DNA from: Undaria pinnatifida
Taxonomy: Eukaryota > Sar > Phaeophyceae > Laminariales > Alariaceae
Assembly: GCA_012845835.1 (NCBI GenBank)
Contig: JABAKD010000019.1
Coordinates: 12,169,344 to 12,233,343 of the forward strand
Length of the DNA: 64,000 nucleotides
Direction of reading: 5' to 3'
Below are positions 39,779 through 51,700 of the stretch, piece after piece; the first letter of the stretch is position 1, and every line of letters begins with the position of its first letter. The notes under the pieces are model-generated. The model did not search any database and had not been told where the DNA came from. It saw only the letters and a program-made list of their open reading frames with translations. Position numbers and translations under genes: made by a program.

Positions 39779-42700
39779 GTGGGGTCGGATTGCGGTCCAT
39801 GTTTGGTGTTGATTCATGCGGTTGTTGCGTAGGGTGGGGTTGTTGGCCTGCTTACGTTTATGGAGGATTCATCGTTGTGACACGATACCCGCCACCCGCC
39901 AGCAGGTACAAGCTGTTCCAGAGGTCGTACGAGAGTACCTGGTACGTAGCATGCATACCAAGCACCAGGTACCAATTACCGGTATGCCGGTACAGCAAAA
40001 CCTACATAGCAGCATGACATCACACAGCACACAGACCATGCCGTGAGCTCTCATACTCTTGACTTTGGGTTTTTACCCTCCTGTACCAAGCACACGGCGG
40101 TACATGCACTTGGTATAAACCTCACAACATACAACTATATACCTAGACCTCGCCCCCTTCGGGCGTCTCGCTCGGCATATCCTCCCCCCTCTCAGCCCTT
40201 CTCAGCCCGTAATTGCCGAAAAGAAAATTAGTTGCTGGGGGAAAGAACCGTCCCGAAGTTCCTTGCCTTCCTTGCTTTCCCTAGTCTCATTCTTACTTAC
40301 TTTTTAGCTCTCATTCTCTGATCTTTACTGCTTGCTCTGATATTTTTATTTTGCTTTTTCAGCAACTTCTTTTTTGTACTTTTACTTTTGAAGTTGGCCA
40401 ATTGCTGGCTGTTGAGAGGGAATTGCCGTAGACGGCTGCAAACAATTTGAATTTGAAATTTGCCGGATCGGCAATAACAATTTGAAGTTGAAATTTGCGA
40501 AGCGGACCAAGGCTAGTGCGGGAGGAGGCTCCGGGGTGGTGGAGGTTCAGGATCAGACGTGTGGAAGCTGGTCGGGCAAGAACGGGACTCAGCTTCTTCT
40601 GGCAATCCTGATTGGCCGTGCCCGAGCAAGGGTTGTGACGGCTTCCTCATCGCACGAAATAGGAAAAACAGGAGTTCCCAGTACGCTGTCTGCGACACCT
40701 GCAGGAGTGACGAGCCTTCCACGTGCCAAGCTTTTCATAACCTTAACAAGAAGCACTGGGGAAGCGGCGACAACCCTCGTGTGTGTGACTGGTGTGACGC
40801 GGACACCTGTGATTCACCTTCGATCGGCGTCCCTAACGAAGGAGCTGAGAGCTTGACGAAACGTGAGTTACATTTCTGTTGTTGTGCTGTGATTTCTTTT
40901 TCATGCGTACGAACACACTTTTGCATGTACGATACGAGTACGTGTACGGGGCAGTCCCGTCATCGCGGTGTAAGCGGGAATTGTACAAGTACTCAGGTCT
41001 ACGTGCAGTGACGCTGTGTGATGCGATTTCTTTTTCATACGTACAGCCAAACACACTTCATGTATGTACGACTACGAGTACGGGACAGTCCGTCATCGGG
41101 GTAAGCGGGGGTTGAACGAGTGGTCCATGCAGTGACGCTTTGTGCTGTGATATAAACACACGTTTTGGATGTACGACTACGACTACGTGGTATCTATACA
41201 TGTAAGACGCAATGAAAACGGGCAAGTCTCATCACGGGGGTCAGCCAGGGTTGTAAAAATGGTCCATGCAGTGATAAATAACACAGCAGCATGATACCTC
41301 AGCACCAGTCGCAGTACACACTGGAGGTTGATATATAGCAAACAGAAGCTGAAGTTAACCTGGGTGATGCTGGAGAGCAGTCCCGTGATTGGGGTTAGCG
41401 AGTTGTTCATGTGGTGACGCGGTGTACTACTACTGTTACTCATTTTTCATACAACCACATGAACTCTTTGTATTAACGAGTACAAGTAGGGTGCGCAACC
41501 TCTTCAGGAATCGCAGTACACGTCGGTCGTAATAGTATTGATAGCAGCAGTAATAGAGTAGTACCGAACAATATATACAGCAGGTACTGTCTCTTACCCT
41601 TCGTTGTCGGTATTCCGCCGGTAGGCCTTATATAGCAGTGTACCGGGGCTTACGCTTACCAGTTGCGACTGTGAATCCCGTTCGTTCCTGTCCCAGTGGT
41701 GGTTTCATAGGTGTTAGCAACGTTGTGGTACCAGGCAGGGCTTTGCCCATAAACGACCGCTTTCATTACAACAGTGTTAAATTGTACGACTTCCTTTCAA
41801 ACTTTGGAAATCGACGACAGCTACGTGGCCTCACTATTTTGAACATTCACTGAACGCTAGGTATTCCCATCCGTTGTTGTCGTTTGCAGAAGCCCTGCGA
41901 AGCAGCCGCCGAGGGCCGCCAAGTCGGCGAGGACATAAACGCGAAGTGCACCGGCGACATCAAGGTCGGTGACTTCCTGAAGAAGGCAGGCGACCACTTG
42001 CTCGATATACATCCCGCATTCCATTCCCACGGTGCCACGAGGGCGTTCGACATCGAGGTACGTTCTACTCTTATCTTGCGTCCTGTGTGTCACGAGTCGA
42101 GACATCCATGTCTCTTGCTCAAGACTAGGGGATGGCGTGCGGATATAGTCTATGAAGTGCGGCTCTTTTTCCAAGTACCAAGAGCAAGTACAACAATACC
42201 ACAACAATTACTAACAGCGAAGAAAGGAGCTCCAATAATTTGGATGGTTACGACGTCTGCTGGAGAGAAGTACGAATACTTTTTTACACATACTTATCGA
42301 CGTTCTCCCGCCATGCTTCAACGTTTGTGGACAGATCCACAAGACCATCGACAAAAAACAAGAGTGCAAGGTGCTGGGTACCTCCCCTGAGGAGGAAGAG
42401 TCCAAGCAAGCCTGCATGCTCCTTCGGAAGCAATGTTGACAGCACGTTCTTTATAGAACGTTAAGTTGTGGTTTATTGTACCAGCATCGTTTTTTGAGAA
42501 CTATGCCTAAATGCGTGCTCTTCGTCCTTCAGGAATACAAATGTACTTCACATGTTTGCGGTGTGTGCGTTCAAGTTCCTGCTTCCAGCATGTTTTTTTT
42601 GGCACTGCGCTCCTTTACATCTTAAGTTGTAGTTTTCCTGTCTCTATCCTTGACAAGCGCGTGCCTGGTGTTTATGCACTGCGATAATTTATTATTGATG

Positions 42701-45700
42701 ATCGACTTAGAGAGAGCTGTTAATAAGTGTACAGGACCTAGGTGCTACCTGAGAAGTGGAAGGATATGCCAAGCAAGTCCTCCGACGTGCCCATCATGGA
42801 CTGGGCGAATGGATGATAATAACAAACTCATAATCACAATCGTCTCTATCCTGTACCGTTGTACTATATATGGACCTCTTGGCATTTTCAAGTCGCCAGT
42901 TGCGCCATTTGTGCTTATTTTCCGCCTTTCTACTGAATGTCTATTCCTCCTTCCGCTAGCGTAGCGGGCGGCGCCCAGCCGCCCGCGAGCGAAGCCCTTG
43001 TATATTTGTATCTGGTACCAGTATGCGTCAATAATATCTGTGTGCCCTCGCGATGGCGCGCGGCTCGTGAGCGTAACAACGTGCGCTAGAATACCTCCAC
43101 GACGTACCGAGACGATCTGATCCTATTCGTGCACATATTACGCCGCATGTCGTGTACGCCATGTACGAGTAGGAGATACTAATAATAGGCACATAACTGG
43201 TACCTGTCGTGCTATTCTGTGCGTTGCCGGCGATACTATGTCGCCAGGTACAGCCAGTCGCAGTTTAGTTGTTTTGTTGCAGAAACACAGCGTGCAGAAT
43301 GTGACCAAATACATTGTGGGTGATTTCAGCAGTGAGTTCAACCGGTTGATAACGAACCCGATACTGCAGTCCATGCCCAGCTTTTCCAGTTGCGTAATAT
43401 GTCGGCGGCAAGTGATCAGTATTCCTCGTGAAGGATGCAGGTAGGCGATTTCCCCGCTGGGTAGCACCGCGATTTGGCATGGTCGATGCCAGTCCGTTTT
43501 TTCTCTGCGGACGGCGCAACGAGAAAAACACGGGAACGCGTTGGATACAAAAGGTCAACCGACCCGGTCAATGCGGCCTGTTTTCCTTTCGCCTGTGCTC
43601 TCGGGTTGGATTTCGCGAAGGACATAGTCTATGTACCTGGTGCACATTTCTCAGTAACGATGCCTTCTCAATTTTGCAAACAATGTAATAGTTGTTTGCG
43701 CCTTACGTATCACGGGAGAAACCAGGACGAAATCGATACCGGCACGGTAGTAGCTAGAGCCAATGCTTCGATTAATGATAGCGTTCGGCGGAAGTGCAGT
43801 TGCTCACGGCGGGCGCACCGAGTTTCGGCGATTTCTCCACCTTGGGAGGCGTGGTTTCGACGTCGAGTTCTCAGCAACATCACAAATAACAGCAGGGGCC
43901 ATCTACTGCTGTTGAAACGAGGTTAGAAACGAGCGTTCCGCCTCTCTGAAACGAAAATTACAATTCGACGGATCTGAGAGGTTCACCCGTCGCTCTGATA
44001 CGAAAACATTGAAAATTCGATATGTATATCAAAGACTGTATCCGTCGCTCTGTGTCACAAGTTGAAAACTCGATAGATCGGAGAGTGTACAGGTTTATGA
44101 GACCACCTTCGAGTCATCTCATACGTATTGCTTAATTTCGTGTTTTGTGGGGGGCGATGACGCCGTCGTCCATCGTCGACTCACGCACCGATGCACGCGC
44201 ACGAGACGGATGGGCAGTGTGCCCGCCCCCCTCTCCTACCTTAGCTTCTAGTGCACGCGATATCTGCCAGGTCGTAGAAAACCCGACGAGCATCCCGGCA
44301 TTCTAGGAATGCGAGGGCCAATGGTCTCAAGTCTACGGCTAGGCATGGGTACAGCCCCCTCCCCCCCCCGCCCCCCTCTCGTACCCCTTGGCGACACTTG
44401 TGAGCCACGCACCGGTACACGTGTGCGCGACGGATGCTTTGACTGACCCCTTTCCGTGCTTGTCGACGCTGACGCCTGTGCCGACGCTGATGCTAACGCG
44501 GATAGGGGTAAGAGCGGTGGCGAGAAGCTTGACCAACAAAGAAGGCGAGCCGCTGGCCTTCACGACAACCAAAGGGATCACCCTGGACACGGCAGACGTC
44601 ACGGTGCCGAGCTCGTTGCGCGGCGTCATCGAAGGGTGAGCAACGGTAGGCACACTATTCCTCACCACCTTCTTCTCTTAGCGTTTCGTTTCTCGTCTTG
44701 TTGTATGCTTATCCCTGCGAACAAAGGATCGCCGTATATAGATAACCCTACGGTCATCACTCACACCTCCCTACACCTTGGAGTTACCCGGACGGTTCGC
44801 ATGCTGGCACGTTGTTTTCTGGTGGATCGGCATGGACGTCTCCGCCCGCTGGTGGATCCGCCGCTGCGTTCACTGCCAGGCGCGCAAGACCTCCCGACAC
44901 ACCATTCGCTGGCCGACTCTTTCCCTCCCTTTACCCAACGGCCCTGGCATCACCGCCAGCGTCGACTATTTCGGGCCTCTACCTCTCACACCGCGCAGGA
45001 ACGTGCATATCCTCTTGTTACCGACCGTTTTAGCCGCCGGGCCGACATGTTCGCTGTCGCGGCAGAGAACTTCACGGCCGCCGGAACTGCCGACATCCTG
45101 CTCAACGAGTACATTCCTCTCTGGGGGTGCCCGGTGACTCTCCTCTCCGACGATGGTCAACAATTCACCTCGTAGTGCGCCGCGATTTTGCTGCAATGGT
45201 TTTCAGAACACACAGAGGAGCATGTTCGTCTGTTCTGCATATACGCCGCAATCCCGCGATCTAGACGCCAAGCGTGGCGGCTTGAGTCCGGGCGACTCCG
45301 CCTGTGTGTGAGGAAGTTGTGTGTGTGTTTGCGGTAAGTAGTTATCGGCGGCGGTGCGACGTGTGCATCTGCATCATCGCCCCCCCGGGGAATGCACTGT
45401 AGCCTACCCTCGCACGCGCGAGACGCACTCGTCCAGGTGTACAGTATACGCCGCGTGTGTTTGAAGGTCGTCCCACGTTAACGGCAGCTCGTCGTTAACT
45501 CTACGGGGGTTTTCGTTCCGTGCCGGGCGTAATGTTTTTCCCGCCGCAGGTCGTCCGCCGTAATCTTCGCATCTTCGGCCAGCAAGCAGGGGGGCTCCGC
45601 CAAAGCAGTGGACTACGAAGGTATGAAACCGCGCGGCGCATCGAGTCGGAATATTGTGGGTATTTACGGTACGTGCGTGTAGCTGCAAGCACGGACGGGT

Positions 45701-48700
45701 TCTAATGCCACACTTGGAACAGATGTCTGCGTATGTGTGGGTGATATTGGACAAGTCCACCGGTATAGAGACTGGTGTTTTGATTGGCGAATAGGCCTTA
45801 TGGTCCCCCCACATGCTGCCGGCAGAGGCTGTGTGCAGCTGCAGGTGAGGTAGAAGATTCACTCGGATCAGAGCGCGGCACGCACCAGAGCGAAGCTCGC
45901 CCCCCCCCGCCCTCTCATTATTTCACAAGCCTTGACGGATCGATTGACTGACAACTGACGGCTGGCCGACCGATCATGCGCAACAGCGTTGCTTTTGAGC
46001 GCTTGTTAAGATAACCCACTGGATTCATTCTACAATCGGGAAATATACTGTACCTAAGGCTCCTCACCGGAGGAAGCTCTACAATGCTCCTCTAAAAAAC
46101 GGACACGCTCAACCCCTTAACAAATGGAAACCCTTTTTTTTTGAAAATTTTACTCGAAATTAGTATAGGGAGGGATTTCGGGGCTCTCAAGGGGTTAAGT
46201 AGTGCCACCCGATAAATAGTTCCACATGGTCTAGGTATACATCGAATGGTATTGTAAAAACGCCTTTTGGTGTTCCAACGCTGTAGGGTATTGCTGCGCA
46301 GCTGAGGAGCCCTGCCAGGCAAAAAAAGCTTGGCCAAAAAGATTGTCCCCCCTACACGTGCCTCACTGTAAGGCGTTTTTGTGGCGGAGTCTTGTAGTTG
46401 TTTGGCGAATCAGCAGGACGTTGTTAACGCGGCCAAAGCGTTCCTGCAGGGGAAGGTGCCCCCCCCCCCCTCCCCCTCCCTCCTTGTTTCGAACCCCCTG
46501 ACGGGACGAGTGCCCGGACCTGACAACGGTCGATCGGTCAAAATTGATAGTGGGTTTGCGCGTTTCTTGGATTGGCCGCTGAAATATGCGTTTGTTGTGC
46601 ATGGGTTGTCGGCAGGATTGTTGTTGTGGCTAAATCATGCTTCGAGGCGAATGTGCCGCCCCCCTCCCCCTCTTTATTTCGAAACCCTTGATGGGGCGAT
46701 TAACTGACAATACTCACGGCTGGCCGATCGATCAAACGCAAACAGCGGTACTTTTTTAGGGTTTCTCAGATCACCGTTTTCGAGGCGTTTTTTTGCGCGG
46801 GGCGTTGGCCACCTTGTTGACAAATCGGCAGGCGTTATTACCGTCGCGGAAGAGTTCGTAGAGGCGAAGGTGCCCCCCCCCCCGCCCCCTCTCCCCCACT
46901 TGGTTCGAAGCCCCTGAGGGATCGACCGACTGATAACTGACCACTGACCACCGATTGACTAGACGGGACAGCGGCAGATTTGAGTTTTCTTAGATAACCC
47001 ACTGCGAGGCGTTTTCTTTGCGGGGTGTTGGTTGCCCTTGATGAATCCGCAGGCGTCATTAACGTGGCAAAAGCTTGCCTGGAGGCAAAGGTGCCACGGC
47101 TGGTGGTCGTGTCGTCAGGAGGGGTGGCCAGCCCGGACTCGTCCATCTACAAGTTCCTCAACCTCTTTGGCGAGGTGGGTGTGCGCGGCTTTCGTCCCTC
47201 TAGCGGCGAGATCGCTGGCCTCAGACTGGTTGTTGGGGTGTGTGTATATGCCTGGTGTTCGCTGCTGTAGTCCCTCTTACAGTGTTACCGATCTCCTCAG
47301 GGGTGGTTTGTTGGCGGTTGTGTATATTACGGGTGTGCGCCGCTTTCGCCTCTCTTGCAGAATTACCGCTGGCCTCACACTGTTATTTTAATTGGTTGTG
47401 TTTATTCTAGGTGTGTGTTCAGCGCGTAGGTGAAACTAACACGTTACGATAGAGGAGGTGCACCACTTTTTTCTAATACTACCCCTCGATTTGGGGAGCT
47501 TAAGCCCTCTCCCAGAACGTAATTTTTGAGAAAAATAAAACTTCTACAGTACCGGATGGCAAATCCCATAGCCTAGGTACACAGAATCATCATATGCAAA
47601 AATAAAATAAAATGTCGTGGTTTCGACGACTTTGGGTTGAGGAGCCTCGTCATTCAGAAACCTTTTCAGACAAAGAGTGCTACGTCTATGGTAGCAAGCG
47701 TCGAAATATGGGTGCAGGTGTTTGCATTTGTTGTGCTTGATGTTGCAGTAGAGTGCCGATGGCGCTTTTGACTGTTTTTTAGCATGTGTAATAGGTGTGT
47801 TAGTGTTATGGTGTATTCTGAATGCGTTGCTTGTGCTTTTGTGTTTGTGCGGGCGTGCTTGTGTTTCTGTGTGTGCCGCATTTCTTTGTACGTTTCTGTG
47901 TGTACGCATACTAAGTATGTATTGTATGCGAATGTATCTGTGTCGTATGTTGGGTTGTTTTCTTGTTTGAGTACAAGTGTTTAGCAGGTGAGCTTGGCTT
48001 GCGTGGCGTTACCTTGACCCAATATGGTACATTGCACACCGGGTACTGCAGTATGTGTGTTTCTTGTACCAGGCGTCGGCCGATTTCACCCTCGAAGGGC
48101 GTTATGAGCACGTCCTATGTTTCCACCTTTTTTCTTGGTAGGGCGGATACGTCGAATGCCCCTTGTAATTGCTCACTACCATAATATCTATGCAAAACAA
48201 CCACATCGAACAGGATGACTGGAGGCCTCGCAACGCTCCTTTTCTATCACCGGGTTTCGAGGTTTGCGATTGTTCTGCACCACCGCCATGGTATTCCCCT
48301 GCCTTTCTTGACGCAGTTCTCGCTGCTGATGTCACGTTGACAAATTCTTACTTGTCCTGGCCATATTGCACGACGTAGAGTATGAAGGTGTCAAGGAGGC
48401 GCGTACAAAGCGTCGCTCGCCACGACTGGGCAGGTCCCCGTGTACGCCAATGTTGACCAACAGAAATATTCGCGTCGCTTAGTCTCCAATTTCCCGCGTC
48501 GCCTTATCGTCTTCCGCCGCTTTCCTGCGTTTTCGGCCGGTCTTGGCGGGTGAAAACCACGGATAACTAACTTCCCGCGAAACGAAACGGAATGTCAACC
48601 ATGGCGGGGGGGCGTCGCCGAATATCCTTGGACCGCGCGCAGATAATGTCGTGGAAGATACGAGGGGAGGATGAGGTGGGTGGTGTAAACGGTAAGGGCT

Positions 48701-51700
48701 ACGATCGATTTCATTTTGCTATGGTCGCCTGGTTGCTGGGTTCTTTTGTTGATGCGTTGTCGGGCTGTTTGATTGGTTTGACCGTTTCCCCCCGCTGCGG
48801 TGTGTATGTTATGTATACATCTTACCGGCTACCAATCGAGACCGTGGACGACACTACCTTCCTTCGATTCGCTCAATGGCGCGCGGTGAATCATGCGATT
48901 GGATGCTTCCGTACGTTCGAACGGTAAAAGGAAAGTTGCAAGTGTCTCTGGCGCACGGGTGGGGTGATCGCTTGGCCGAACCCGACGCGATACGGCTGTC
49001 GTACGTCCAAGCTGTTGCCCATTGAGCGCCAATCGAGGTTGCGATTACGATGGTATTCGTGCTTCGTCTAGGCCGTGTGAAGTATACAGTGTCTTAGACC
49101 CTGCGGCAGTCACACCAGTCCCTCACATTACCGACGCTTTGTGAGCAGTGTAAAAATGGATACTGTGAACACACGCTATTCTAACGCTAACGCTCCTCAC
49201 TGTGTGAGGAGCCCAAAACCAAAGTTTCGTGAAAAATGAACAATGCGCACCCCAATGAACAGCGTCATGACCTACGCACATATCGAAATATTATTGTAAA
49301 AAAATAAAATGATATTCCAACGACACTGGGTATAATATGTCAATCGATTATAATTACTGGTTGATGGGTATAATACAATTCGATGCGAGTCGACGAGAGA
49401 AGAAAGCGCTGAAGTCTTCTCGCGATAAGCACGGAAGCACGTACCGCAGTGGGGCAGGAGGAGAAGAACCTGCTCGGGGACCCTGGATCTGAGTTAGGTC
49501 TATTAGGGAAGGAGAAACAGAAAATACAAAGGGCGAAGATGGTAGATGGGATGAGCAACATAAATATAATAAGGGCTTTTCACGGGTCATGGCCCGACCC
49601 GCGGATCATGTCAGACGGTTATCAAATCTCGCGGGTCGAATGGGGTCGGTTCAGGAGGTGTTCGAAATATCACGGAACGGGACGGGTCGGGTCGGGTCGG
49701 GAGGTTTTCGGATATCGCGAGTCGGGACGGGTTATCCTGGCTCGACCTGACCCGTGAATACCCCTGAATAAAATACCGTCAGTCAGCACTAGTTCGGCCG
49801 AAACGTGCTACAATCAACCCCATTACGGTAGCAGCGCGTGTTTTGTGTATCGGGGCCACCGCTGCAGTGTGCCTGTGCGCGGCGTTCGCGCTTCCGGCGG
49901 CTTGTGTATGAAAAATATCCCCCCCTCGGTGAATGAAAAAAAGCCCACCGCCCAATGCAACTCCGATTTGTTTGCGCTTCTGACACTTCGTGAATGAAAA
50001 ACGGCCCCCCTCGGTGAATGAAAAAAAGCCCACCGCCCCATGCAACTCCGACTTGTTCCCTTTTCCCTTGTACCGCCTCTTCTTTCGCCCTTACGTTGCC
50101 CATCTTGCTACCTGATGCGCCTGACTGCCACTCTAAATCGTTCGAGAATAATATTCCGTGTTCATTTTTTTTACGCCATTGTTGTGTGAGGTTGATTTTC
50201 GTTTTCGTGTTATACCGTTGTTGAACTGTGGCTTTACAGCTTCGGTCCATGTATGCAGCGCAGGGGGCTGGCGCCGCGTGTCACTACACCATCGTTAGGC
50301 CTGGCGGTGAGCTCAGTAGCGAGGGACGTGTGCTACCGCGGTTGTTGTTTGTTCGTCGTTGTAGTTGTAGTTGTAGTTGTAGTTGTAGTTGTAGTTGTAG
50401 TTGTAGTTGTTGTTGTTGTTGTTGCTTATTCTGCCACATTAACTCACCGCCACAATCTAGTCTGTGGTCAGAGGACACGCTTCAATAGAATTCTGAACCC
50501 AGAGAATACCATACCTTCACAGGAACAAAAAGGAAGAAAGAAAACAAAGCAAAACACACATCTTACGCGGTGTCGTGGGTTGGCCGTACCTTGTGGGGAT
50601 CGTTCGATTGCTCGGGCGTGCTCGCTGAAAGTGAAAAAGTGAGGATCCCAAAACCTCCCGCACAACGAAATGATACCACCACATATTCTACTTCGTTGCC
50701 CGTCTCTGTTCGTTTCGATCACGCGAAGAAAACTCACACTAGAGGACTCGCCCCCAACGCGCGCCCCCCACATACGGGCCGCCCACGGTTTCACTGGATA
50801 GGTCTGACGTTGGATCCTCCAAGGGGCGTGACGGCGATCGAGCTGAACCAGGGGGACACGAAAAGCGGGCGCATCGCCCGATCCGACGTGGCTCGTGTGT
50901 GCGTCGAGTCCATCTACAGGTAGGGCTTCTATTATCACATGAAAGAGGCGTGCGATGATGGGGATAGTGCTTTTCATAGCTAGACCAGAACATTGCCGGA
51001 CTGACGGGACTCCTTGACTAGTATCTGGTATTGTACACTGACTACGTTATTAATACCTAATGTCGCCGGAATAGTACCATTTCGCGTTTTTTTTCTGTAA
51101 AAGCTCGCGGTAGGATTTGTTCATTATAATATTTTGTCATATATACCTGGTACGCGTTTTTTCACAAGAATATTTTTTCGCAGTAGGGTTGTTCGTCAAG
51201 TTTGTCGCACTGTCAGTTTCTCCGAATTCTGTGCGTCGGGGGTGAGGTGCGTAGAGAGCTCCTCAATGAGGAGTTCTCTGGGCCTTTGCGACTTTATAGG
51301 TGTTTACAGCAGTGCTGCACACGTTTTTTAGAATATCCGGTTGAAGACCCGAGTAGAGATAACACCAGGTAGAAAATCGGCCTATTTTGCGAAAAAAACA
51401 AATGCTGGGGAATTTGTGTGGGATCGCTTTCTTTTTTCAGTACAGCAGTAAAATACAAGATAAGACCAACTATGTTGGCTTGTCACCGGGGTGATCTTAA
51501 CACGAACACCACTACGGTTGTGCCTATAGTAAAGTAGCACGAGAAAAGGGCCCACGATTTTTCGATTTTTCCGCTTTAGGGTCTTATGCTGCGGACGTAG
51601 ACTCAATGCAGCAGACCGAGAAATTGCTTCCCACCCTGTTCTTCCTCCTTGGCGAACAAGGGTACGGTATGGCAGGGGGATGCTATCATACTCACTTCTA

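Larger units (their letters stand above)
45895..47012. repeat. Tandem duplications in SDR-like intron 3 with two exon-4 echoes
   Basis: Units with a C-run, TTCGAA(C)CCCTGAxGG, GACTGACAACTGACGGCTGG and CCCACT recur at about 45,895, 46,465, 46,660 and 46,875. Copies of the first half of exon 4 lie at 46,381-46,467 (reads DVVNAAKAFLQGKVP) and 46,788-46,873 (GVITVAEEFVEAKVP). Both break off at the KVP codons and continue as a C-run. Confidence 0.85.

Noticed and set aside
41884-42390. 168-codon continuous reading through the nested gene's middle exon
   Set aside because: Only the first 57 codons are protein-like; a strong donor at 42,057 and an in-phase acceptor at 42,334 show that the rest is intron read-through.
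43283-43441. Possible exon with CAG acceptor and CAG/GTAGGC donor
   Set aside because: Partly resembles the dispersed CTGTGAG repeat and cannot be joined in phase to the nested gene, which already has a stop at 42,439.
49779-50250. Minus-strand ORFs with repeated FFSFTEGG / FFIHRGG
   Set aside because: Translation of a two-copy 90-bp minisatellite in an intron.
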